The notes beneath the pieces are model-generated. The model did not search any database and was not told the DNA's origin. It saw only the letters and a program-made list of their open reading frames with translations. This document shows positions 14,387 through 22,085 of a DNA stretch of 22,501 nt, piece by piece. A program made the translations under genes and the position numbers. The DNA comes from a virus: IMG/VR virus record IMGVR_UViG_3300047546_000396, positions 1-22,501 of that record; one strand, written 5' to 3'. The stretch's first letter is position 1. Every line of letters starts with the position of its first letter.

Positions 14387-14394
14387 ATATTTAT
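14387..14394 (+). promoter_or_regulatory. ATATTTAT motif in the 169-bp gap before the 840-residue fibre
   Basis: The gap 14349-14517 is otherwise A+T-rich and non-coding. It contains a weak ATGAT/ATCAT hairpin followed by six T (about 14367-14386), the motif, and a 10-bp direct repeat CTTAATGAAA at 14354-14363 and 14459-14468. The motif is about 123 bp before the ATG, leaving a long leader if it is the promoter. Confidence 0.35.
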
Positions 14395-14517
14395 CAGTAT
14401 CAAACATTTAGTTGAAGGTTAGTATTGGTTTCTATCAATTATACTTTACTGAATTTCACTTAATGAAAATCAAAAATTATTTTTATTTAACGAAAACAAT
14501 TAATTAATTCAATTAAT

Positions 14518-17040
14518 ATGGCACAAATTATTAAACACAGACGTGGTAGTTTGGAAGCCCTATCGGCGGTAACATCATCCTTACAAAAAGGTGAAATTGT
14601 AATCGCTTCAGGTTCTTCCAATCTTACAACAACGAATGGCTCGTCAATAGTATTTGCTGCAAACGAAAATGGTCAGGTACAAGCGGTAAACCGCTTCTTG
14701 ATGGGTGATAATGCACCTAATACGTTTGCTGGCTCTACTTATAATGGCATGGTTAAAGGTGTTCCTTACTACGCAAGTGGTAGTTCAACCTTATATTTAT
14801 TAGGAACAGATGGTAACGAAGCTATTAATTTAGTAGGTAACATTCAACCATTCTCCGCTTCAGTTGCATCTTCAATCAACGCATTGAGTTCATCTATTGG
14901 TAGTGGAACTATTGGTAACTCTGTAAGCTTATTAAATTCTTATACTGCATCCAATGATACTACTAATGATGCACAAGATGCTAGATTATCTTCTTTAGAA
15001 GCATTCTCTGGTTCACAATTGGGTAAAGATGCTACATTAGCAACTTATACTGCAAGTGTTGATGCACATATTTCGGCAATCAATACTTTCTCTGCATCAC
15101 AAATATCTAAAGATTCAACTTTAGCAACATACACTGCTTCAATTGATGCACATGTATCCGCTGTAAACGCATTCTCTGCATCTCAATTAGGTAAAGATTC
15201 AACTTTAGCTACTTACACCGCTTCGGTTGATGCACACATCGCAGCAATCAATACTTTCTCTGCATCGCAAGAAGGAAAGGATTCAGCATTAGCAACTTAT
15301 ACAGGTTCAGTAAATAGTAAGTTCTCTACATTAGGTACTTACACTGCTTCAGTTGATGCAGATTTAACTGAATTATATGCAACTGCTTCTAACCACGAAG
15401 GTAGAATCGATACATTGGAAACATTCCAATCAGACATCGAAACTGCAATCACTGTTAGTGGTTCTAACGTAACTGTTAATGGTAACTTCACTGTATCTGG
15501 TACTCAAACTATCGTTGATTCAACAACTATTCAAATTGGTGATAACATCATCGAATTGAACGGAAGTGGAGCAGCAAATGGTGGATTATGGGTTAAAGAT
15601 GCTACCGCTCCTAACACAGCAACAGGTTCAATCGTTTGGGATTCAACAAATGACTACTGGAAAGCTGGTGTTAAAGGTGCAGAATCTAAAGTATTAGTAG
15701 CAGGTGGAGATAACGTAGTTTCAGGTTCATCTCAAATTACAATTTCTTCTACAACAGGATATACTGCATTTAGTTCTTCATTAGCAGCTAAAGATGCAGA
15801 ATTATTTGCATCAGCATCTGACCACGAAAGTAGAATCGATACAATCGAAGCTTCTGTTGGTGGAGCAGCTGGTATTGGAAGTAGAGTTTCTGCATTAGAA
15901 GCATACTCTTCTTCAAACGATACTGCACAAGCGGCACAAGATAATAGATTATCAGCATTAGAAAGTGAGACTGGTTCAATCGCTTCTGCACAATCAGCAC
16001 AAGATGCTAGATTATCGGCATTAGAAACTGAAACAGGTTCAATCGCTTCTGCACAATCAGCACAAGATGGTAGATTGAGTTCAATCGAAGGATTTACTTC
16101 TTCAATTAACACTACAATCAAATCTAAATTAGATGCGGATGGTGTAATTAGTGGTTCATCTCAAGTAACTTTATCATCTGTAACAGGATTTACTTCTTAT
16201 TCTACTTCAGTTGATAGTAGATTAGATAGTGTTGAAGCAGCAATTGGTAATGGTTCAAACATTGATACAAGATTATCATCTTTAGAATCATTCTCTGGTT
16301 CACAAGAATCTAAAAATTCAACTTTAGCATCTTATACTTCATCTGTTGATTCTAAATTCTCAACTTTAGCATCTTACACAGGTTCAGTAAATGATAAATT
16401 TGCAGCAGTTCAATCATCAACTTCATCGTTGAACGCATTTACTGCATCACAAGAATCTAAAAACTCAGCTTTAGCAACTTACACAGGTTCTGTAAATGAT
16501 AAATTTGCAGCAGTTCAAGCTTCTACATCATCATTAAATTCATTCACTGCTTCGGCTGATAGTAGATTAACTACATTAGAAGGAACAGGAAATATACAAG
16601 GTGTTGGTACATCTGACGAAGTAACATTCGCTAAAGTAACAACTTCTGGTGATGTAATCGTAGGTGGTGACTTGATAGTACAAGGTAACACTACTACATT
16701 GAACACTGCTCAATTAGTTGTTGAAGATAAACTTATCACATTAGCATCAGGTTCTACTTCAAACGCAACAGCGGATGGTGCTGGATTCGAAGTAGCTGGT
16801 ACATCTGCATCATTTAAGTATGATGGTACTAACAACCAATTCAGTTCTTCAGTTGATATCGTAGCAGACGTAACAGGTTCATTAAATGTACCAGGTTTCG
16901 GAACTTCGAAGAGAGCAGCATTCAGAAACGCAGCAGGTAACATTGATTTCGTAGCAGCACCAACAACTGCAGGAGATTTGTTACAATGGGATGGTTCTGA
17001 TTTTGTAATGAGTAACACAATTGACGGAGGTTCATTCTAA
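14518..17040 (+). CDS. Large repetitive fibre protein, probably highly expressed
   Basis: The protein has 840 residues. Its N-terminus (MAQIIKHRRGSLEAL, then KGEIVIASGS) is the RRG...GE pattern of Mtd-type fibre N-terminal domains. Residues about 115-300 are 28-residue repeats (LATYTASVDAHISAINTFSA), followed by a TASNHEGRIDTLE block. Residues about 322-400 are a beta module with NFTVSGTQTIVDSTTIQIGD. A second repetitive coiled-coil-like part follows (ETGSIASAQSAQDARL repeats, TGSVNDKFAAVQ repeats). A second module (DLIVQGNTTTLNTAQLVVED) leads to a C-terminus ending NTIDGGSF. Codon use is shifted to AAC, TAC and TTC like the capsid gene, which suggests an abundant product, perhaps the main long fibre or a whisker. 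It has a 169-bp private upstream region. Confidence 0.8.
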   Translation: MAQIIKHRRGSLEALSAVTSSLQKGEIVIASGSSNLTTTNGSSIVFAANENGQVQAVNRFLMGDNAPNTFAGSTYNGMVKGVPYYASGSSTLYLLGTDGNEAINLVGNIQPFSASVASSINALSSSIGSGTIGNSVSLLNSYTASNDTTNDAQDARLSSLEAFSGSQLGKDATLATYTASVDAHISAINTFSASQISKDSTLATYTASIDAHVSAVNAFSASQLGKDSTLATYTASVDAHIAAINTFSASQEGKDSALATYTGSVNSKFSTLGTYTASVDADLTELYATASNHEGRIDTLETFQSDIETAITVSGSNVTVNGNFTVSGTQTIVDSTTIQIGDNIIELNGSGAANGGLWVKDATAPNTATGSIVWDSTNDYWKAGVKGAESKVLVAGGDNVVSGSSQITISSTTGYTAFSSSLAAKDAELFASASDHESRIDTIEASVGGAAGIGSRVSALEAYSSSNDTAQAAQDNRLSALESETGSIASAQSAQDARLSALETETGSIASAQSAQDGRLSSIEGFTSSINTTIKSKLDADGVISGSSQVTLSSVTGFTSYSTSVDSRLDSVEAAIGNGSNIDTRLSSLESFSGSQESKNSTLASYTSSVDSKFSTLASYTGSVNDKFAAVQSSTSSLNAFTASQESKNSALATYTGSVNDKFAAVQASTSSLNSFTASADSRLTTLEGTGNIQGVGTSDEVTFAKVTTSGDVIVGGDLIVQGNTTTLNTAQLVVEDKLITLASGSTSNATADGAGFEVAGTSASFKYDGTNNQFSSSVDIVADVTGSLNVPGFGTSKRAAFRNAAGNIDFVAAPTTAGDLLQWDGSDFVMSNTIDGGSF
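15034..15285 (+). repeat. 84-bp tandem repeat, three copies
   Basis: Units at 15034, 15118 and 15202 each encode 28 residues of the type TLATYTASVDAHISAINTFS plus ASQxxKDS. They are partly preceded and followed by degenerate copies. Four-heptad length fits a trimeric coiled-coil or triple-stranded shaft. Confidence 0.85.
15949..16074 (+). repeat. 63-bp tandem repeat, two near-identical copies
   Basis: Units at 15949 and 16012 encode LSALE-S/T-ETGSIASAQ plus SAQDAR or SAQDGR. A run around GGTTCAATCGCTTCTGCACA is identical in both, so this pair may be a recent duplication and a recombination point. Confidence 0.8.
16369..16555 (+). repeat. About 100-bp repeat around TGSVNDKFAAVQ, two copies
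   Basis: Two in-frame copies encode TYTGSVNDKFAAVQ followed by STSSLNxFTAS and a QESKNS linker. The same block recurs in diverged form in the 1098-residue fibre (about 19450-19510), showing module sharing between genes. Limits are approximate. Confidence 0.65.
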
Positions 17041-17104
17041 CGTATGAGATTTACCAAAAGGTAATTTTAAAAATTATTAATGAACATCAAAAACAATAAA
17101 ATCA

Positions 17105-17722
17105 ATGGCTCAAAATTTATTACATAGAAGGTCGCTAATAGCAGGAAAAGTTCCTGATACTGGCTCATTGCTTGTAGGAGAGCTTGGTATAAACGTTTAT
17201 GATGGTAAGGTATATCTACATAAGTCGGGTTCCTCTGAATCGATTGAAACATTAGTATCAACTAATTCCATCACCACCGGTTCAATAACATTGACCGGAA
17301 CGGGTTCATTTGGTGAATTAAACATCACAAATGATATCAACGTTGGAGGTGATGCGTATATATCGGGAGATATAGTTGGTAATGGTGATTTAGATATACA
17401 AGGAGCAGTATCCGCATCAATTGTTTCAGCATCGTTTTTAGTAGGTGATGGTAGATATATTTCTGGCGTTACCGCATCAATGAGACCGGATGATTTTGAT
17501 TTTAATTCAGAACCATTCGCAGGAACAATTGGATACATCCAAGCATCGGGCTCTTTATACAAAGTAGCAACTACTCAAGACGCAGTAGAATTTAGATATA
17601 ATGATACCGCTTTCGCAACGTTTACAACGGGAAGCACTCAATTATATGGAATAGGTGATATTATGGCATTTAGTGCTTCAGTAGCAGCACAATTTGCAAT
17701 GATAGACGCCGGTTCATTCTAA
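17105..17722 (+). CDS. Short fibre-type protein (paralogue of the 17850 gene)
   Basis: The protein has 205 residues. The N-terminus MAQNLLHRRSLIAGKVPDTG, then LLVGELGINVYDGKVYLHKS, is the Mtd-type N-terminal domain and is clearly paralogous to the start of the gene at 17850. A beta-helix-like run follows (FGELNITNDINVGGDAYISG) with repeated G-D-I steps, then SASFLVGDGRYISGVTAS. It ends AMIDAGSF, like the NTIDGGSF end of the fibre before it. The 64-bp gap upstream (17041-17104) has no ATATTTAT motif and only a weak TTACC/GGTAA hairpin, so it is probably co-transcribed with the 840-residue fibre. A strong terminator follows. Confidence 0.75.
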   Translation: MAQNLLHRRSLIAGKVPDTGSLLVGELGINVYDGKVYLHKSGSSESIETLVSTNSITTGSITLTGTGSFGELNITNDINVGGDAYISGDIVGNGDLDIQGAVSASIVSASFLVGDGRYISGVTASMRPDDFDFNSEPFAGTIGYIQASGSLYKVATTQDAVEFRYNDTAFATFTTGSTQLYGIGDIMAFSASVAAQFAMIDAGSF

Positions 17723-17743
17723 TCGTTAAAAAGTAAAAAAACT

Positions 17744-17769
17744 AAACCCCACTTCGGTGGGGTTTTTTT
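17744..17769 (+). terminator. Strong rho-independent terminator with UUCG loop
   Basis: AAACCCCAC (17744-17752) and GTGGGGTTT (17757-17765) form a perfect 9-bp stem closed by a TTCG tetraloop with C-G closing pair, followed by seven T (17763-17769). It ends the unit containing the 840- and 205-residue fibres. Confidence 0.93.
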
Positions 17770-17782
17770 ATTTAAAAAATAT

Positions 17783-17790
17783 ATATTTAT
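17783..17790 (+). promoter_or_regulatory. ATATTTAT motif after the UUCG terminator
   Basis: It lies 13 bp after the terminator T run and 59 bp before the next ATG, the same terminator-then-motif arrangement as after the capsid gene. A 14-bp palindrome begins 4 bp downstream. Confidence 0.42.
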
Positions 17791-17794
17791 TAGG

Positions 17795-17808
17795 GTAGTA
17801 TATACTAC
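17795..17808. repeat. Perfect 14-bp palindrome
   Basis: GTAGTATATACTAC reads identically on both strands. It lies immediately downstream of the ATATTTAT motif and could be a protein-binding site or a short hairpin near the 5' end of the fibre transcript. No T run follows directly, so it is not a terminator. Confidence 0.5.
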
Positions 17809-17849
17809 TTTTCTTTTTGTTATAACGATTTAAATAGAATAGACTAGAT

Positions 17850-18689
17850 ATGTCTCAAACAATTGTACTGAAGCGTTCGGCGCAGCCAGGTAAGGTGCCG
17901 GATACAAGCTCTATTAATTTAGGAGAAATTGCCGTAAACACTTATGACGGTAAAATATTTTTTAAACGCTCAGGTTCAATTGAGTCTGTTCAATCAATCG
18001 TAACAACCGATTCCACTACAACTGGTTCTATTTATCTAACCCAAACGGGTTCATTTGGTGAAATAGCAGCAGCACAAGATGCAAACATACAAAGAGATGT
18101 TTTCGTTGGTAGAGATATCATTACAATAGGCGATATAGATGCCGGTGGTGATATTAGTGGTAGTGGTTTACAAATAAATGATACACTCAATATAATTCAT
18201 AATCACTTTGCTTTATCGGCAAGTGCGGAAATAACGGGTTCACTTTCGGTGGATGGTAACGTAACCATTTTAGGAGAAGTTAATGCCAGACAATTTAATA
18301 TATCGGTAATTTCTTCATCTATATTTTACGAAAGTGGAAGTTCTAAAATTGGTAACACATTAGATGATATACATCAATTTACAGGTTCGGTAGATATAAC
18401 GGGTTCATTAGTAGTAAATGGAAATGAAGTTGGAATTGCACCCGGACCAAATACATTTGATTTTAATTTAGACCCGGAAGCAGCAGGGACTGTAAACTTC
18501 ATAGAAGATTCAACGGGCAATACTCAAGCCATAGCAACCACATCTTCATTTGATGTAAAAGTTGGTGGAAATACATATCTATCTATTGGTGAAAACGTTA
18601 TGAACGTAGTAACGGGTAGTATAACGGCAAATTATATGCATTTAGCAAAATATATCTCTAATAGTGGAGATTTAGATTTTAATATTTAA
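17850..18689 (+). CDS. Fibre-type protein (paralogue of the 17105 gene)
   Basis: The protein has 279 residues. The N-terminus MSQTIVLKRSAQPGKVPDTS, then INLGEIAVNTYDGKIFFKRS and TGSFGEIA, aligns residue for residue with the 205-residue fibre, indicating gene duplication. The middle has GDI/GGDISGSG steps and SASAEITGSLSVDGNVTILG, a beta-strand repeat pattern. A block with TFDFNLDPEAAGTVNFIEDS mirrors DFDFNSEPFAGTIGYIQASG of the paralogue. It ends SNSGDLDFNI, unlike the DxGSF ends of others. Its own terminator-separated upstream region suggests independent expression. Function as a fibre or fibre adaptor is inferred from family style. Confidence 0.75.
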   Translation: MSQTIVLKRSAQPGKVPDTSSINLGEIAVNTYDGKIFFKRSGSIESVQSIVTTDSTTTGSIYLTQTGSFGEIAAAQDANIQRDVFVGRDIITIGDIDAGGDISGSGLQINDTLNIIHNHFALSASAEITGSLSVDGNVTILGEVNARQFNISVISSSIFYESGSSKIGNTLDDIHQFTGSVDITGSLVVNGNEVGIAPGPNTFDFNLDPEAAGTVNFIEDSTGNTQAIATTSSFDVKVGGNTYLSIGENVMNVVTGSITANYMHLAKYISNSGDLDFNI

Positions 18690-18691
18690 TC

Positions 18692-18700
18692 ATATTTATA
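18692..18700 (+). promoter_or_regulatory. ATATTTATA motif in the 30-bp gap before the S74 fibre
   Basis: It starts 2 bp after the previous stop and ends 19 bp before the ATG. It is identical over nine bases to the copies at 7089, 13706 and 22017 and is followed by AGAA, as at 22017. Confidence 0.45.
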
Positions 18701-18719
18701 AGAAACATAAAAGTATTAG

Positions 18720-21700
18720 ATGGCAGCAATAGTTCAATTAAGACGAGGTTCAACGGAAGTATCACTACAAGAAGCCGAATTATATTTAAATTATAGTTCA
18801 GGAGCAATTCAATTTGGTAGTGGTTCGGAAGTATATAGTCTATTACCAATAAATGCACCCGCATATGGTGATATCAATTTACAGGGTAATATATCGGCAT
18901 CGGGTGATGTGAGAATAGGTGGTAACATTTATTTAGGTAACGCAACTGCTGATAATATTCAAGCATTAGGACAATTTACAACAAATTTAGTACCTAATGG
19001 AACAATTGATATAGGTACTACATCTTCACCTTGGACAAATATTTACACAACAAATATATCTGCTTCATCTATAATAGGTTCTTTTAGTGGTTCTATAATT
19101 GGATTTGGAAATGTTACACAATTCTCTGCATCGGTTGATGGTAGATTAGATAGTTTAGAAACTTTTCAAAATTCCGAAGAATCTAAAAATACAACTTTAG
19201 CATCTTACACTTCATCAGTTAATGCAAATTTAACTGAATTGTATTCAACCGCATCAAATCACGAAAATAGAATTGATGTATTGGAGGATAAGCAAACTAC
19301 ATTAGGAAATTATACATCTTCAATTGATAGTAAATTTACTACTTTAGGTTCATATACATCTTCTGTTGATATTCATATTTCATCAATTAACGTATTTTCA
19401 GCATCGGAAGAATCTAAAAATAGCACATTAGCATCTTATACATCATCTATAAACGATAAATTTGTAGCAGTTCAATCTTCTACATCATCATTAAATGCTT
19501 ATACTGCATCTAATAATTTAAATGTAGCTGAATTATTTTGGACTGCATCTAATCACGAAGGTAGAATCGATTCAATTGAAGAATATACTTCATCTCTTAA
19601 AACCGCAATTGATGTAACCGATGGTAATACGACTATTAAAGGAAATTTAACGGTAGTTGGGACAACAACTGCGGTTCAATCTTCAACTTTAAATGTTGCT
19701 GATAAAAATATTAGAATTGCAAGTGGCTCTACATCATCTGCAACTTCGGATGGCGCCGGTGTTACAATTGATGGTGCAAACGTAACATTGGTATGGAGTG
19801 ATACAAATCAAAGAATTGAATTAAATAAAAATTTAGGTATCGAAGGTTCAATTAGTTCATCTACAATAGTTGGATTAAATGGTGCAAGTGTAAATGCTTA
19901 TTCTTGGTCTGTTGATGATAGATTGAAACATTTACAAGATGTATCTCAATCACACGATGCTAGATTATTATCATTAGAAACCGAAACGGGAAGTTTAGAA
20001 AGTAGAGCAACTACTTTATCAATAGTAACGGCTTCATTGAATACTTTTACCGCATCCGCTGAAGGTAGATTAAATAATATAGAACAATTTTCAGCATCAC
20101 AAGAAGGAAAAGATTCCGTATTAGAAACATATACATCTTCAATCGATGCTAAGTTTGATGAAGTAGAAGCAGCTACATCATCGTTGAATTCGTATACCGC
20201 ATCAAATACTTTCTATCGTAATCAATTATTTGATACGGCATCCGACCACGAAAGTAGAATTGATATATTAGAAGCAAAGCAAGATACAATATTAATCGTA
20301 ACATCATCATTGATGAGTACTACGGCTAGTTTATATTGGACTGCATCAAATCACGAAGATAGAATAGATGTTTTAGAATCAAAGCAAAATACTTTAGAAA
20401 CTTATACTGCATCTATTGATTCTAAATTTAGTGTATTACAAACAACAACCGCATCATTAATGAATGCTACCGCATCATTTAATACATGGACTGGTTCTGT
20501 TTATAATCCATTTAGTTCTTCGGTTGATTCTCGTTTAGATGAATTGGAATATACAACATCTATCAATTTAGGAAGTGGTGCACAAATATCCTTTGCTGCA
20601 TTACAGGCATATACAGCATCTCAAAATATTAAGCATGATAATTTAGCAATTTATACCGCATCGGTTAATGCTGATTTAAGTGCATTACATGCATATACGC
20701 AATCATTGAGCTCTATATATGAAGAAAAAGCATCAGCAACTCACACATTGGTGAGTGGTAGTTCGCAAATAGTAGATATATTAAGTTCATTAAATTCATA
20801 TACAAATTCATTAGATAATGCAATTGAATTAACAGGTTCGACTGTTTCGTTTTTAGGTGACATAGTTGTATATGGTACTCAATCGATTATCAATTCTGAA
20901 AATTTAGCAATTAATGATAACCTTATTTATTTAAATGAAGGTTCAACAATAACAAACCCAGATTTGGGAGTTGTTGGTAATTACAACGATGGTACATATG
21001 GACATACGGGTATTTTCAGAGATGCATCTGATAATGGTACTTGGAAAGTATTCAAAGGATATACATTAGAACCATCGGGTACTATTGATACATCTCACGC
21101 TTCATTTACTTTAGCAGATTTTAGAGCAGCAACTATAACGGGTGATACAATCGTTGGTTCTATTGCCGCAACAAATGGAGTAATTTCTTCATCGGCACAA
21201 ATTAATTCAATTTTTGAAGAAAAGGCATCAGCTACTCATACATTAGTAAGTAGTTCAGTACAAATATTAGGAGGAACAGGAATTGTTTCTGGCTCATCTC
21301 AAATATCATATATTGGATTATCCAATATTCCAAATGGTATTGTAAGTGGTAGTTCTCAAATAATTCCATTATTACCAACAGGTGTAGTTTCGGGTTCATC
21401 TCAACTTACAACTGAATTTGATGCCAGATATTTGAATACATTGGGTGAAGGTATTGTTTCGAGTTCATCTCAAATCAATTTAGGTTCAGCAGCTGGTAAT
21501 ATTACATTAGCAACTCAAACAACGGGAGATTATGTAGCATCATTAGTTGCAGGAACAGGTATTACTATTACAAATAATAGTGGTGAGAATGCAACCCCAA
21601 CAATAGCAATTGGACAAGCAGTAGCAACTTCATCAAATGTTCAATTTGCATCTATTGGAGTTGGAACTGCTGCAAGTGGAATAGCTGGAGAAATTATAGC

Positions 21701-22016
21701 AACGGGAGATATCGTAGCATTTTCAACATCCGATGAAAGATTAAAAGAAAACATTACTCCAATTCCAAACGCTTTAGAAAAAGTAAATCAAATTAGTGGT
21801 AACACTTACGATTGGAAAGAGGGATTTGAATTAATTCACTCACATGCAGGAAATGATATCGGAGTAATTGCACAAGAAATTGAAAAAGTAATACCACAAG
21901 CCGTTATAGATAGAGCGGCTGGATACAAAGCAGTGAACTATGAAAAAATTGTTCCACTTTTAATTGAAGCAATTAAAGAATTATCAGCAAAAATTGATAG
22001 ATTGGAAAATAAATAG
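18720..22016 (+). CDS. Tail fibre/spike with C-terminal Peptidase_S74 chaperone
   Basis: The protein has 1098 residues. The N-terminus MAAIVQLRRGSTEVSLQEAE follows the RRG-type attachment pattern. The long middle has at least four TASNHE/TASDHExRIDxLE blocks, spaced with YTSSIDSKF and STSSLNAYTAS repeats. Two beta modules (NLTVVGTTTAVQSSTLNVAD near residue 307; DIVVYGTQSIINSENLAIND near 713) and SGSSQI repeats (residues about 860-920) follow. The C-terminus is an intramolecular chaperone: STSDERLKENITPIP, then GNTYDWKEG, DIGVIAQEIEKVIPQAV, YKAVNYEKIVPLLIEAIKEL. In this family the Ser-Lys dyad of S-D-x-R-x-K cuts just before the Ser; here that is Ser1004 and Lys1009, releasing a 95-residue chaperone after trimer folding. 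It is the best candidate for the main receptor-binding fibre. Confidence 0.9.
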   Translation: MAAIVQLRRGSTEVSLQEAELYLNYSSGAIQFGSGSEVYSLLPINAPAYGDINLQGNISASGDVRIGGNIYLGNATADNIQALGQFTTNLVPNGTIDIGTTSSPWTNIYTTNISASSIIGSFSGSIIGFGNVTQFSASVDGRLDSLETFQNSEESKNTTLASYTSSVNANLTELYSTASNHENRIDVLEDKQTTLGNYTSSIDSKFTTLGSYTSSVDIHISSINVFSASEESKNSTLASYTSSINDKFVAVQSSTSSLNAYTASNNLNVAELFWTASNHEGRIDSIEEYTSSLKTAIDVTDGNTTIKGNLTVVGTTTAVQSSTLNVADKNIRIASGSTSSATSDGAGVTIDGANVTLVWSDTNQRIELNKNLGIEGSISSSTIVGLNGASVNAYSWSVDDRLKHLQDVSQSHDARLLSLETETGSLESRATTLSIVTASLNTFTASAEGRLNNIEQFSASQEGKDSVLETYTSSIDAKFDEVEAATSSLNSYTASNTFYRNQLFDTASDHESRIDILEAKQDTILIVTSSLMSTTASLYWTASNHEDRIDVLESKQNTLETYTASIDSKFSVLQTTTASLMNATASFNTWTGSVYNPFSSSVDSRLDELEYTTSINLGSGAQISFAALQAYTASQNIKHDNLAIYTASVNADLSALHAYTQSLSSIYEEKASATHTLVSGSSQIVDILSSLNSYTNSLDNAIELTGSTVSFLGDIVVYGTQSIINSENLAINDNLIYLNEGSTITNPDLGVVGNYNDGTYGHTGIFRDASDNGTWKVFKGYTLEPSGTIDTSHASFTLADFRAATITGDTIVGSIAATNGVISSSAQINSIFEEKASATHTLVSSSVQILGGTGIVSGSSQISYIGLSNIPNGIVSGSSQIIPLLPTGVVSGSSQLTTEFDARYLNTLGEGIVSSSSQINLGSAAGNITLATQTTGDYVASLVAGTGITITNNSGENATPTIAIGQAVATSSNVQFASIGVGTAASGIAGEIIATGDIVAFSTSDERLKENITPIPNALEKVNQISGNTYDWKEGFELIHSHAGNDIGVIAQEIEKVIPQAVIDRAAGYKAVNYEKIVPLLIEAIKELSAKIDRLENK

Positions 22017-22025
22017 ATATTTATA
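22017..22025 (+). promoter_or_regulatory. ATATTTATA motif directly after the S74 fibre stop
   Basis: It begins at the base following the stop codon and ends 60 bp before the next ATG. No terminator hairpin is seen in the 69-bp gap (22017-22085), so the next gene could be expressed by read-through as well. Confidence 0.42.
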
Positions 22026-22085
22026 AGAAGTTACATAATAACATAAAAATATTAAAATAATCGTACTAAAAAAAAGGTAAACTAA

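Noticed and set aside
15034-15285. CRISPR-like spaced repeats
   Set aside because: The repeats are contiguous, in frame and coding, with no constant repeat alternating with unique spacers.
15732-16121. 129-codon open frame on the - strand within the 840-residue fibre
   Set aside because: Its own repeats simply mirror the 63-bp repeats of the sense gene; the product is low complexity with no family match.
17051-17068. Terminator-like TTACC/GGTAA hairpin followed by four T
   Set aside because: The stem is only 5 bp and the T run short; too weak to call, and the following fibre lacks its own promoter-like motif, which suggests read-through.
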